Part shown: in pieces, positions 14,001 through 26,600 of the stretch | How positions within the stretch are numbered: the stretch's first letter is position 1 | How the letters are laid out: each line of letters begins with the position of its first letter | DNA from: Galbula dea | Lineage: Eukaryota; Chordata; Aves; Piciformes; Galbulidae | DNA length: 64,000 bases | Assembly (NCBI GenBank): GCA_013399015.1 | Contig: VWZX01001949.1 | Location: forward strand, 1,922,001 to 1,986,000 | Direction of reading: 5' to 3' | Made by a program: the position numbers and the translations under genes | The notes under the pieces: generated by a model | The model's input: only the letters and a program-made list of their open reading frames with translations | Databases searched by the model: none | What the model was told of the DNA's origin: nothing

Positions 14001-14724
14001 ATTTGTATGTATGTCAATGTTTACATTGAAGTATTTTTCAGGGATTAAGAGAAGGAAGGAAGGAACATGAGTTGTTTCTGTTCTCAAATAAGGGACCATG
14101 CCTCCCCATCTCCTCCCTCCTCCACTGATGACACATAAAAAGGAAAAACGGATTTGTAACAGTAGTAGTAACATTTTGGTCTATCATGAATGTTTGTGAT
14201 GTCCTCCATATCTTTGCTGCTAGCTGGTAGCAGATATCAACAAAAAACAATACTGATTGAAACTTAGAGAGCTTTGGGGGTGTACGTTTTGTGCATTTGC
14301 AACACGACTGTGAGGCAGGCAGTGGCAGGGTGAGGCAGTACCTTATCACTGAGCATCACTTCTGTAACATTCACAGAATCTGTGTGCAAGCCTTGAAGAA
14401 TTTTGCTGCCTGAGAAGGCAGGAATGGCTGTAACTCAAGAGCCCTGATCTTTCCATTCTGACTAAATAATACCTGTGAGTTACTAGGATAACAGCTTAAA
14501 TATAGAGCATGCAGCAGGTATTTTGTGGCTTCAAAAGAAGAAGAAAGAAGTGTTAACATGGGAGGAAAATATTTTTTGTTGTTTAATTCTAGTGCAGCAA
14601 TTGAAGAGCTCTTCTGTTAGTGAAATTTACAGTCAGATGTGGTGGGGGAGGAGACAATCTCCAGAGACTTTTGTGGGTTTTTATTCCAATCCAAGTTGAT
14701 AAGAATCATGTTTCTTTATAATAA

Positions 14725-14935
14725 TTCCTCACTGTGGGGGTAGTGAGGCACTGGAACGGTTTGCCCAGAGACAAGTTCCTCCTTGCTGTAAATGCTCCCT
14801 CACTGGAAGTATTCAAGGCCAAGTTGGAAGGGACTTACAGCAACTTGATCTAATGGAAGGTGTGCCTGCCCATAGCAGGCGAAGTGGAACTAGATAATTT
14901 TTAAGGTTCCTTCCAACACATTATATGATTCTATA
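14725..14935 (+). mobile_element. CR1 LINE 3'-end fragment
   Basis: Contains gtgaggcactggaacggttt, the tattcaaggccaagttgg block, and the end ggttccttccaacacattat with atgattctat. 5'-truncated, same orientation as ASAP1. Confidence 0.9.
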
Positions 14936-15799
14936 GTAAATCTATGTCTACTAGCATGTACATTTAGTGCAATTGTGTTTATGCTGTGGTTTGCATGCCA
15001 TCTTCTCTTTTGTTTGCTACCTTCTGAAAGACCTTAGCTCAGCTGTTCACTAACTTGTTATGTACTTATTTTTTTGTTTATATACTATTTCTGTGGAACT
15101 GTATCTTTGTATGCTGAACAAAATGATATTATAGGGTAGTATTTGGTAGCCAGTACTCAAACTCAAAGTAATATATTTCCATTGGACTTTGAAAAATGTA
15201 AAGAGGAATTTGTGAGAGCACAGTTAAAGAAGAGGCTTCTATTCGTTACACTGTTGAGATCTTTCACTTTCTTGCTTTTAAAGCACTACTTAGTAGATTA
15301 CAAAGGTGTATAAGAAGGTTCAACTCAGGAGAAGAAAAGATTGACAATGTGCCACTACTTACCAAAAGTAGAGCACAACAGCACTACTTATTTTTAAATA
15401 CCAAAGCATTTCTAATGTAGGAAGACTCTCATACTTCAACTCTATGCAACCACTTGCTTGTGCTCCAAAGCTGTAATGCTGGCAAAGTTGTGTGTGCAAC
15501 TTGGGAATCTTGTATGGTGATACCTTCAGGAGCTATGAGACTGGGTATAAGTTTGCTGGTTTCTGAGCTTTAACATTTTACTCCGTTAATCATACTAGTG
15601 TGTTTGCTGCTGTAGTAAGAAACAGGTATAATTGTGACTTGAAAACTGGTCACTGTTTCTGCTGTCTGGTTTCTAATTAGTAGTATTAGTAAAGCTGACT
15701 AGTATAATGAAGTGAGTTTGCATGTAGAGAATAACTGTTCAGACAGTCAAGACATGTTGTTGCCAGTGTAAAAGTAAGAATATTGGCACTATAGTTCTG

Positions 15800-15972
15800 G
15801 ATGATCCACTGTGCTCAGGGAAATTGTGGATATCCCATCATTGGCAGTGTTCAAGACCAAACTGGACAGGGCTTTGAGCAAGATGTCCCTGCCTGTGGCA
15901 GGGAGGTTGGACTTAGATGATCTTTAAAGTCCCTTCCAACCCAACCCAACCCAGTCTGTGTTTCTGTGATAT
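15800..15972 (+). mobile_element. CR1 LINE 3'-end fragment with CCAAC expansion
   Basis: Contains gttcaagaccaaactggaca, the ggacttagatgatctttaaa block, and the end cccttccaacccaacccaac followed by a TTTCTGTGAT-like tail. The repeated CCAAC unit makes four C-runs. Confidence 0.9.
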
Positions 15973-18900
15973 TTATCACCAAGATTACTTTGTACCCAGC
16001 TGAAGCTGGTTTAGAGCCTGTGCCTGTGGGGAAAATTTTGTATGTCACTGGATATTTTCAAGTGCTGTCACTAGTTGTGGGTTTTTCAGCATCTCCTACA
16101 CAACAGAAGTTAGAAAATGAATCTGATATGTGTCATCATTGTTTCTGGAAACAAATCTCAGTTTTATTTTTCACTTATTTCTAGAAGTACCTTGTGCAAA
16201 AGATGAGCTGAACACAGAAATATTAATGTAACTCAACCCAGAACATAAAGGGAAGAACTACCCAAAATATTGTGAAATATTCCCAAATGTGTCAGAGCAT
16301 GCACGTGATCAAATATCTGTTCCATGCCTGTTAGGAAAAAAGTGATGCTAACTTCATTTTATCTAGAAGTAATCATCCATAGATAGCAATTAGTATCTGT
16401 ATTCATGCTCATGCAGAAAAGGCTTCTGGGTAGGAGTATGGTTGCAAAGATAAGTCTAAATCCAAAGCTCAGTTGCCAAAACAAAATTTATCAATACTAG
16501 ATTTGTTAGAGATTTTACAAGCAATATCTACGGTGCTTCAGTTTAGGTAATACTTGAAGAATAATTTAGTGATCATTATTTTCACAGCTCTTCTTAGAGA
16601 CTACCCAAATAAGCTTGCTCATCTAATGTGACCTTCACAGCACTGAGGGGGCTGATATATTTTTTTTCTCCACCAGTTTGGAGAGCTGCCATTGTGTTTC
16701 GTTAGGCCATAAGTTCAGCTGATGGGATCTTTAAGTTTTGGCACTACCGGAAAAAATTACTTTGTGGAAAAATGTAATTCCTAAATTTGATTACTGCTTT
16801 TTTCATTAGTCTACCATTAAACACTTGAAGTTTTCAATCTTCAGGGAAATCACAGGATTTAAAAAATAATATTATCTTTTAATTGGTCTTATTTTGGGAG
16901 GTAGCTGGTAAATGATGATGTACTAAATTACGCTGGTGGCAGTTATTACAGTGATAACTGCTTGTTCATGTGGTTTTACTTTTATTTACTTTCATTTAGA
17001 CCCTTTGGATTTTTAAACATTTCAGGACAAGTTTGAACTATGCCTGTCTGTATCCATCTTATACACTTAGTGATTATCTCTAGAAAATTCTCCACTCCCC
17101 TATTTTTGTCAAGTAGACAAGTGCTGAGACCAGAAATTGGAAATAGACTTCACAGTGCAGACTGGTGGGGCCAGTACAAACTGAGCAGCGAAGGAAGAAC
17201 AGGAAGGGTGGTTTGAATCACTTCTCCATTTGTTAAATTCTGGGAGGCCGACACTGAACTCTTCTTTTAGTTATGTTTTACTGGGGAAATTACAGAATTT
17301 TGTCTTGTTGCAGTTTCAGTGGCATATATATATAACTTATCAACCTATCTACTCTGCATTTATTATCCATCTGATAAAGTTTGGATTTTATTGTGAGGAA
17401 AACTGATACTGGTGCTGATCAGCCGTAAGTTTGTGAGGTGCCATTGCTCTACTTGGTTACATATTGTAACTAGGACTTGAACAGAGGGCAAATGTGTTTC
17501 TAGTACAGAGAAGAGTAGCTCAGGCGCTTCAATGTTAGATAAGTATGTTAACTAATAAGTGAAAAATTGGTTTCTTTTAGACCCTTGAAGCAAATGTATT
17601 GTATGTTTGTTTTCTGTTAAATAATTCATCTTGTGTGTTGACAGTACATGCATGTGACTGCCAAACAAGCATTCATTATACCCATCTCTGTGTTTAACTT
17701 CAAATATTTTATACCTCACATGGATTGTTTTAATGTAATAAATTTATTAAAATATGTGCTGGAGGTTTGGTCATGAGTGTATAGATTATGCATACTCTAA
17801 TAGCCTTCAGGCTTCTGTCTTGGGTTTGTATTGTGCAAAATACTATAAAGGTTTAAAACGCTTCTGGTTTATATTATTTTTGTGGGTGGGTTTTGGTTTG
17901 CTACGTGTGCAAAACATGCCTGATGTTTTAGTACACCTGGTGTGCTGATGGGGGCATAGCATCCTGTGTGTGTGTCTAGGATGATGCTGATACTAGAAAT
18001 GCTAAATTTAATATGTATATGAAACGTGTTTTGTGATCAGTTTCCATCACAGTAGTTTTACATCAATCAAGAAATTAAGATTTTTGTGTTGCTTAAACCA
18101 GGCTTTTCATGTTTTATTAGGAATAAGTATATAAAATCTTAAGTATGATCTCCAGTATATAGACTTTTGCATGCATACATACACAGACACATACGCATGA
18201 AAACAAATGTATGCATACATACCTGTATGGAATAAAAAGATACAACCATTTAAAGAAAGCTAAAAAGGCCTCCTGGGAAGTGGCATCACAGAAAACAAAA
18301 AAACCCCATTTTACAGGAATGGGCAATGATGAGGAAGAGTTTAGTATGTAGGAAGCAGAGTATCTGAATACCTGCAGATTGTCACAGACTTCTTGGCTCT
18401 CTGAGGCATTGTAGTTTTCAATAATAAAAAGTATGTCATTTTTACTGGAAGATCAGATTTTGTGTTTCCTGAGATAGGGAGTAAAAATTTTTAGTATTCT
18501 AAATGCTGAAAAATAAAATTAATGGCTACTGCAGAAGCATGCTTTCACCTAGCTGGGGAAAGCAAGGCTACTCTTGTCTAACTGAACGTATGTGAAAGGT
18601 GAGATTTTTCTGGAATAATAACTGAATTGAGCATTGAGTGCAATTTACTTCCTTTGCAGCAGAATACAGCTGAAAATTATTAGCAAAAAACATTAAAGAG
18701 AAATGTAATATTTGGAGACAAACTACCTTCAGTTAAATAAAACAAACAAACCAAAACAGAACAACCAAAAAAACCTTCACCCAAAAGTACCCAAAAAACC
18801 CCCTTAGATTTTTGTGTACCTAGGATCCTACACAGAATTAAGTTCCTGCTGCTGTAGACATTTTACACTCTATGTGCTTATAAATGTGCATTATTTGTTT

Positions 18901-20564
18901 TATGTAGAGAGTTTGGGACTAAGAAGAAATAGTTCATGTGTTGATTGTATTTGCAAATATAAAAATACAAAATTGACCTGTGATGTCTGTCTGACTTAGA
19001 TCACTGACTCCTTCAGGCAGTGGATGTCATCTCTGTATATTGCTTTGCTCAGTGATTGCTCTCTTAAAATACTGAATGTTCCCTTCCCTCCCACTCCCAT
19101 ATTAGTCATTAAATTTAATTCCATATCAAATCCAATTTGGAAGATCTTTCTAGCCTATTTGTCCTAGTCTTCTAGGTTCATATCTTTAGGAATAAGTACC
19201 ATCTTTCTTGGAGTTGTATTTGTTTTCTCTTCCTTTGTGTCCAGTTTGTTTCAATACTGGAATTTAGAGCAAAATTTTATCTCTGAATTTCATCAACATT
19301 AACTGTTATTGTCTTTTCCAAAATATCAGTTTCAGATTCTTACAGTATCCTGCATTCAAACTCTCAGTAGACAAGTAAATCATTATTTTTTTCTGGTCAT
19401 TGAAGATGGAGAGAACTTCACTAGAAGTGTATGATGGCAACTGTCTGGCATAGCATGCAGGCAGAAGCAAAAGCTTTTGACAACTTTCGCAACGGAATCC
19501 AAGGAGGATTGCCTGCTGTGCACTGTCTTGAAAAAGGAACACAGAGTTCCTAACATTTTATAAAATTTTAGAATTTTAGCTGTCAAGATGATAGTCAAGT
19601 AAAATCTGCAATCTTAGTGGGGAAGCAAAAGAGAGTTTTGCAGTTCTGAATATTTGAATCCATTGTTCTGCTGCAAATGAAAAGCTAGAGGTAAAACGTA
19701 TTAGAAAGCAGTTATATAAATTTTGTAGTTCCAGACTTTCTAGTTTTAGCTACTACAGAAGTGGTTGTGTGTTTTGAGAAAATGGTGCTTTTCAGTTAAA
19801 GAATAGAAACACCACTATTTTGTTTTGTTACAGACTTTCATGTATTGCTCAACCGTAATATTTTGCTTGGTTTTGGACCACTCCAAAATAGAACCAGTAT
19901 ATACTAATTGGTTTCTCTCTATGTGGGTTCCTACTGTAAGCATGCATACAGTGAAACACTAAGCATTTTGAACTTACCTAGGAGTAGTACCCATGAAAAT
20001 GCATGTTACGATCATTATTATTTCCTTTCAGTCACATTGTTGCACAAAATCAGATCTTAGTCCTGTCCTTTTGATTTGCTACTTCTCATCTTCTGAATTT
20101 ATAAAATTCTTTTGTGGAGTTTGGTGCAGGAGGTTTGTGTGATAATCTGTGTCTGTAGTTGGAAGACTATTACTGTGGGTAAACCATGGAAGTTATGAAG
20201 AAATTTAGTTGCAGTAGAAAACATAGGGCTGTAAGAGAAGCATCTATTAACTATTTCTTGGGTTTTCTTTTGCAAAATATATTACAATTTAAATGTTTTG
20301 TCTCGTGCAAAACTAACCTAGTGTTTTTCTTTTAAGACTGTCACTACTGCTGTAATCTGCCTTCAGAGCATTTTCTGTTCAGCTCAATTCATCTTGAGGG
20401 AGCTGAATGACATCAGACCTTCCTGCAGGCTGAATATGGTTTATCTGCAGTTTTTGCCAGCCACTGAAACTACTTATTCTGTAGATTTCTTTTTAAATGT
20501 TACAATGTATTCTGTTGATTAATGAAGTAAATATTTAAGGATTGTTTCTTTCTTGTTATTCTAG

Positions 20565-20637
20565 GCATTGGATCAAGACAGAACTGCACTACAGAAGGTG
20601 AAAAAATCTGTGAAAGCAATATATAATTCAGGTCAAG
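20565..20637 (+). CDS. ASAP1: ASAP1 exon, BAR domain (ALDQDRTALQKVKK...)
   Basis: 73 nt, entered in phase 0 and left after one base of a codon. The acceptor is a pyrimidine-rich run ending in ctag; the donor is gtaaga. It encodes 24 residues beginning ALDQDRTALQKVKKSVKAIY, an early BAR-domain helix. This is the first exon of the gene in the window. The preceding coding exon (ending ...LLEE in mammals) was searched for upstream and not found, so it lies before position 1. Confidence 0.95.
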
Positions 20638-23600
20638 GTAAGACATTGTTTTCAGTTTTACATGAGAACCTAAGCATTTGACTTCAAGTTTGAGCAGTGT
20701 CTTATAATTTATCCTGTTATCGTATATAGCATAATAGATGCTTGTCTGTTTAGGAGTGTTTGGACTTAAACAATTTCTTTCTTTGCTTCTGATTATACAT
20801 CAGATTAATGTACTGTCCAATTTCTTCACCCTTACAATTGTTCTCAAAGGCCTCTAGGAGAACTCCCATGGCTACATTTTACTTCAGTTAGTAATGAATG
20901 TTTTCCCAATAGACTGTGAAGCCTGTTACAAAGTAAGAATAGTATTTGGCACATGTGTATTTAGTTTTATGCTTTTAGAAGTGTTCAAACACTCCAACCA
21001 GCTTTTCCATTTAAAAGTATGTACTTACTGAATTTCAAGACTGATGAAAACTGAAGAACACATGAAAAATGTTCTGCCAGTTTTGAAATATATAAGTGAA
21101 ACTAGAGATTTGAGCTACTGTTTGATTTCAGTCTTGTAATAAAAGTAGTATTTTTTCAATGCCTGCAAATAGGCCATACTGTATGATCAGCTAGTGACAT
21201 GGAGTAAAAACAATGTAAGGTTGGTTAATGGTGTTAAGTGGCTGCCTCGGCACTTAAAGAAGACCAGAGATTATTAGGTACCTGGGTTTTTATTTGCTTT
21301 TTTGTTTGCTTTTTTGTTTGGTTGGTTGGTTTTCTTTCTTTGTGGTTTTGAGCAAGTCTTATTTCAAAGATACAGGTATAAATTCTCTTGGATTAGGAAA
21401 GCACTATAGATAATACTCTAGCTCCCCCTTCAGAATGCTGTTGTAATGGACTACCTTATGCTTTGAAAAGGTGTGCATAGGAGGCAATTCATGGAGTCAT
21501 TGACAAACATAAACTAGGTTTGATAAGAGCAGAACTAAAAGGATGTTATACATGTGAAATGTCATAAAATAAAGTGACTGAATTAAAAACTAAGCTAATT
21601 TTGTCTGCTGGTAAAAAGGCAATTGCTAAACCACCTGGGTTTTTATGCTTCAGTGATGATTCAGTGATGAAAGTGGATTTTGTTGATGTTTAACTTCACA
21701 TAAAACATACTAAAACCAGCTGTAACATGCATTGTTGTTTATCATTTTAAGCAAAAATTAGGTGGCTGACCTGTTTTTGTATTTCTAAAGAAAACCTCTA
21801 ACTACATTTTGAGAACTCGGAGTCAGAATTTTGGTTTACAAATTGAATTGTTTACTAGCAGGTGAGACCATATTTGAGCTACTAGAGTAGAAAAAAAATT
21901 TTAAAACTCCTCTGCTTCATAATCTCTTTTGAGAACTGTAGCTGTACTGATGAGAAATGGTTATTTGGGGACCATAGAGGTTCTTTTCCCTTCTGTAATC
22001 AAATTCATACTCAACCAAAAGTCATAGCTAGGATTTTTTTGGGTTATAATGGTTTTGGGGTTTTGTTTTGTTTCCTTTTCTTTTTTTGCCTGAGGTAGCA
22101 TTGGAACAGTGACATTCACACAATGCATTGTCTCATACAGAATTCTTTGGAAAGCCCTAGCCTTCTGGTGTTTTTTTGCTTTGTTCTTCTTTATTGCTGA
22201 ATTATGAACCACAAGGGACATTCTTCTGTGAGGCAGAGAGCTTAAATGTCGCCCAAACACTTTTTACTTATTGTGCACATCCCTCACCCGTTTGTCCAGT
22301 TTAGATTCAGATTGCTGCTACAGAAATGAAAACATACAAGCACAGAAATGTGTAAATCCCTTAGAAAGGTCCCATCCCTTTTTTCCCTATATGAAAGTAC
22401 TGCTTGGGAAAGTACTGCTTATGAAATCCAGTGAGATAGACAAGTTGATACCTTTTTCTCATTGATTTCTCCCTATTTCTCTTGATGTTTATTTCTGTCA
22501 TGATAGAGTGTATATGTAACTAGGAACCTATCTTACATGCATAATACTTGAATTTGATGGAGAATCTATTCTGACTAACTTTCCCATGACATTTGGATTG
22601 AATTGTTACAGCAATTGCACAACTAGTTTTGTTGTTGATTTTTCAATAGCTCTATCTCATTAGTTCCCTGGTAAAACTCCCAAGTATAGCCAAAAGAATT
22701 TGCACAGTGGAGAAATAAAAACATATCTCAAAGTGTTGGCCTCAAGCACACCAGAATGATATTTTATGTGAAATTGAGGGACTTTGCATATTCTGGGGCA
22801 TGAGAGTTTGTAAGGGACTTTAAAGTGCCAAAGCTTGCTAGAGTAGTGTTGGAAGACTTCTGTGTGGATGAATCCAAACTTAATTCAGTGTTGTCCATTC
22901 TGTCTCTTGAAACAGGTTTCTAGATTGAATTGTTTGCAGTCACCCACAATACTTCTGAACTCAGTAGCCCTAGGTGTTTCAAGGGTGGGGTGTTTTTTAA
23001 TATTGTTTTGTTTTTACAGAAACTGTCACATTTAATCATCCTTCCGCTCTTTTTCCAAAATGGCAGCATGTACTTTTCTGTTTAAAACAAGAAGTAGTGA
23101 ATTTTAGTCAATGGAGACAGGAACTGCACACAGTATTGTGTTTAAGCACTCTGTGGCCATGTTTTGATGTTACTTTATTGCATGCTATGTTTCTTACTAA
23201 TTTCTGATGTTCAGCTTTGGTTCTGCTTGATACTAAATGTTGAGGTGATATAACTTCAGAAACTTTTCTTTATAATATCTAGTTACACAATTATTTCTTA
23301 AAGTTAGGAGTGTTTTCCCTCAGATCTTACACTGCCTAATGCACGCTTTCATGCATTGACCAACATGAGGTTCCTCATCTAACTTGGGAGCTACCCAGGT
23401 GCAAGCCTGTTGCTGTGGAATCTTATGTACAAATAATGGATGTGTGTAGAGATTTCTAGATACATCTGACTTCCTCTGTGTTTACATTAGGATGAGCTGA
23501 ACCATAACTACTACTGTGATGAATATAAGGGCAAGAGTAAACCCCAAGCTCCAATAATGGATATCTTTGTTGTAGAAGTCTGTGTTTGCACAGAATAATC

Positions 23601-26600
23601 TCACCTTTGGAGTCAGCTTTTGTTTCTGTTGTCCTGAATAAATTATAGTATTGTATGGAAAATGAAAGCTAAGTTTATCACTATGACTCTTATTTCCTAA
23701 CTCATGTATATATTGTTAAATGATGTAGGCCTTACCATTGTTTCATACAAGACTTTGCTGGTGACGTCCTCCTGTTGCGAAAACTAACTCTTTATTCTTT
23801 CCCCCACCTCATCTTTTACATGTCTTTCCTCTGTGCTGTGTTTCTATTTAACCCTGGTTTTTGTTCTTCAGTGTTTCCAGGGTAATATATCTGAACAAAA
23901 GGTGTTTTAGACAAAAGGAAGTTGCAGCTTTAATTTTAGTCAAGTGTTTTCTAGCTCCAGTGCATAAAGGCTGTTGTTTAACCTCTCTTGACAGTATTTG
24001 TTCTTCAGTTTCCTTACTTGATATGAACAAATTCTGGTAACTTTTGAAGGGCAAATAAATGTAGGAATAAGTGTTGTGGCTTTCAGTAAAAGAGTACAAA
24101 TTATTTGTATGCTTTGGGAATCTGATGTAGGTCTTCTGTCTTTGTCCTGGGAAAAGTTTACCACAGGGTGACTTTAGCCACAGACAACTTCAGGCGACTG
24201 CCTGGGGCAGCAGAACACGGTGGAATTAAGCCTTGACAGTCTGTAAAGCCTGAGCCTCTATAGTGCTTGGTGCTCAGAGCAGGTGTGCTCTGTGCTTCTG
24301 GTGGGTGCTGTGGTGTAGCAGAAGGCTGCTGTAAGGTGCTGTGGCTGTTGTTCCTTCCTCAGTTGCTTGGATGTGCATCTTCAGATGTGTTTGTGTTGTT
24401 TCCTCTGAACAGCTCTTGGGGAGCTGCTGAAGGAGGAGGATGTCTGTCTGGTGAAGCTGTTCTGTTTTCATCACAGTACTGAGTTTTGTTTACAAAGTTG
24501 AGAAGGGATGAGCTAGTTCTCGAAGGCAAACATTATCCTTTGTATGTACTAGTGTCAGTGTTCGTGTCTCGCTGTCTAGGGTTCCTTCCTACAGTACTTG
24601 TATCTAAGGAAGTAAACATCATCATGCATTTTACAGCTTTCTTTATGGAAAGGAAATTCAATTAGGACAGTAGGAAGTCAAGAGGCACCTACAGGGAGAT
24701 CATAACATGTTCTTTGCTGAAAGCATGTTGGTTTTCATGTGTTGCATGACAGGCTACATTGCAGATTCAGTTTTTCATCTATGTCTTAAAGGTCAAGTAG
24801 GGAACTACCTTCCCTCTTCAACAGAAAATTTCTTCTCCTCGTACAAGATTTAAACTGATACCTATGTAAATTGAAACTGTATACACTGTACTTGAATTTT
24901 TTGTGTGTGGTAATTTCAAAAATACTCCTTTTACATCCTAATCTAAGCCTCATTTCTATGTGTAGGTGATTTCCTAATCTAAGGCTCATTTCTAGATATA
25001 GGTGATTTTCAATCTGAGATTCTTGAGAATTTCCTATATATTGTTCTGGGACATTGATCTGCTTCTTGCTTCCTCTGTCTGACCAAGAATTTCTTTTGCC
25101 TTTCCATGGATAAACAGTTTTCTCTAGCTCTTTTTCAGTCTCTTTACAAGATTATTTTTGAAAATGCTCTGTGAAAAAACACAGCACTTAAAATATAAAT
25201 GCTGGGAAATACCAAGGGGTTAGAAATGCTTCACAGGCAAGGACAGGGGTTCTGTGATCTAGCAGACTTGTTTCTGACCTTGATCCTTGTACTTCCTTTT
25301 CCTTCAATGCTGTTGGTACATTTGAGGTTTATTAGCTCAGGACTACATAAGCCAAAGCTCCTTCTTAGATAGTCTTCTGAGTACTTCTGTGCAACAGCTT
25401 TTACATAAAGAAACAAACAAAGAACCACGCCAACCAACCAAGCAAAAAAACCTCAAACAAACAAACAAGCATATTTTATTATTATATAGTGGTTTCCTTT
25501 TTTTTTTTTCAGTGCTAAGCATTTTGATTAAAACTGTATGCTTTTGGAACAGTTTTATTTAAAAAAAAATACTGTTTGCATTACAGTAAAAGTTCCATAT
25601 TAACATATGTGTTAATGTCTGATTTTTAGAATGTAACTGATCTAATGAATGAGGTTTGGGGTTTGCTTTTGATAAGCAAGCATGGTGATTTTTTTTTTCC
25701 TTTTTTTTACTGAAGCTTTAGTGCACTGTTGATTTGAGTACCTATAATACATTAATGTTATTCTTTAACTCTTCATCAGCTCTTACTTAATGTCCAAATA
25801 GATTCATGCATTGTGGGACATTCATCTAGAAGCCTTACATTTTGTTATTCGTGTCTCCCCCACTTTTCAGTTCACACACCACCACCCCATTTCCCCTTGT
25901 GGTTGAAATGCTCTCAGGCAATATGACAACTTGAAGAACATAAAGCTTCCAGATCTTTTGGGGAAAAACATTGGGGACCTATTGGCAACTATTTTCTCTT
26001 TCCATCCCTGCCCTTTCATTTCATAAATCTTGTTCTAGTTAAGTAGCTCTGCGGTTTTATGTTTGTGACTAACAGAAGCAAACATAGTAAGGCTAGGAAA
26101 CTCACTAAAGTGAAAGGTTGATTTAATTAATAACAGCAATATGCCTCCAAGAGAGATGGAGATGATCAAGTGTGTCCCAAAGGGCTATAGTGGCAAATTT
26201 TCATTTAAAGATGTTAAAATGGAAGTGAGAAAAATATATACACAGATGCCTGAAAGGAAAGTAATGGAAGCAGGAAAAACATTGGAGGCACAGTGGTCTG
26301 TAATTCAGAGTTTCCTACATCCTTGAGTTAAGGATTTTGCTCTCTTTCACTGGTTTCAATTTCATCTTGTTTCTGACCTCTTTGTATGTCCAGTTTATTA
26401 TTAAATATACTGAAGCAAGTTTCTGGCTGTATACCAATACACATTCCCTTCTATGGGGTAACTCGGTTTTACAGAGCAGGTGAAAAGGACAAGGACATCT
26501 TTGTCTATAAGATGTTTCTTCTTTTGAACTTAGTCATATTCAGACTTGATCCTCTTAGTTCTATATCTGATGCTACTGACATTTTTTGTTCTGTAAATGT

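Larger units (their letters stand above)
1..20564 (+). other. ASAP1: Intron of ASAP1 (3' part), no coding exon seen
   Basis: AT-rich sequence without any open frame resembling a known protein. It holds CR1 LINE pieces (292, 6765, 10440, 14725, 15800), a CT microsatellite (6303), homopolymer T runs, a G-rich tract (4027) and a 19-bp direct repeat near 5791. It is called intron because the exon ending at 20637 must join an upstream coding exon that is not present here. Confidence 0.8.

Noticed and set aside
18160..18222. GCATACATACA/TGTATGCATACAT alternation, possible microsatellite or hairpin
   Set aside because: Irregular low-complexity sequence with only short pairing.
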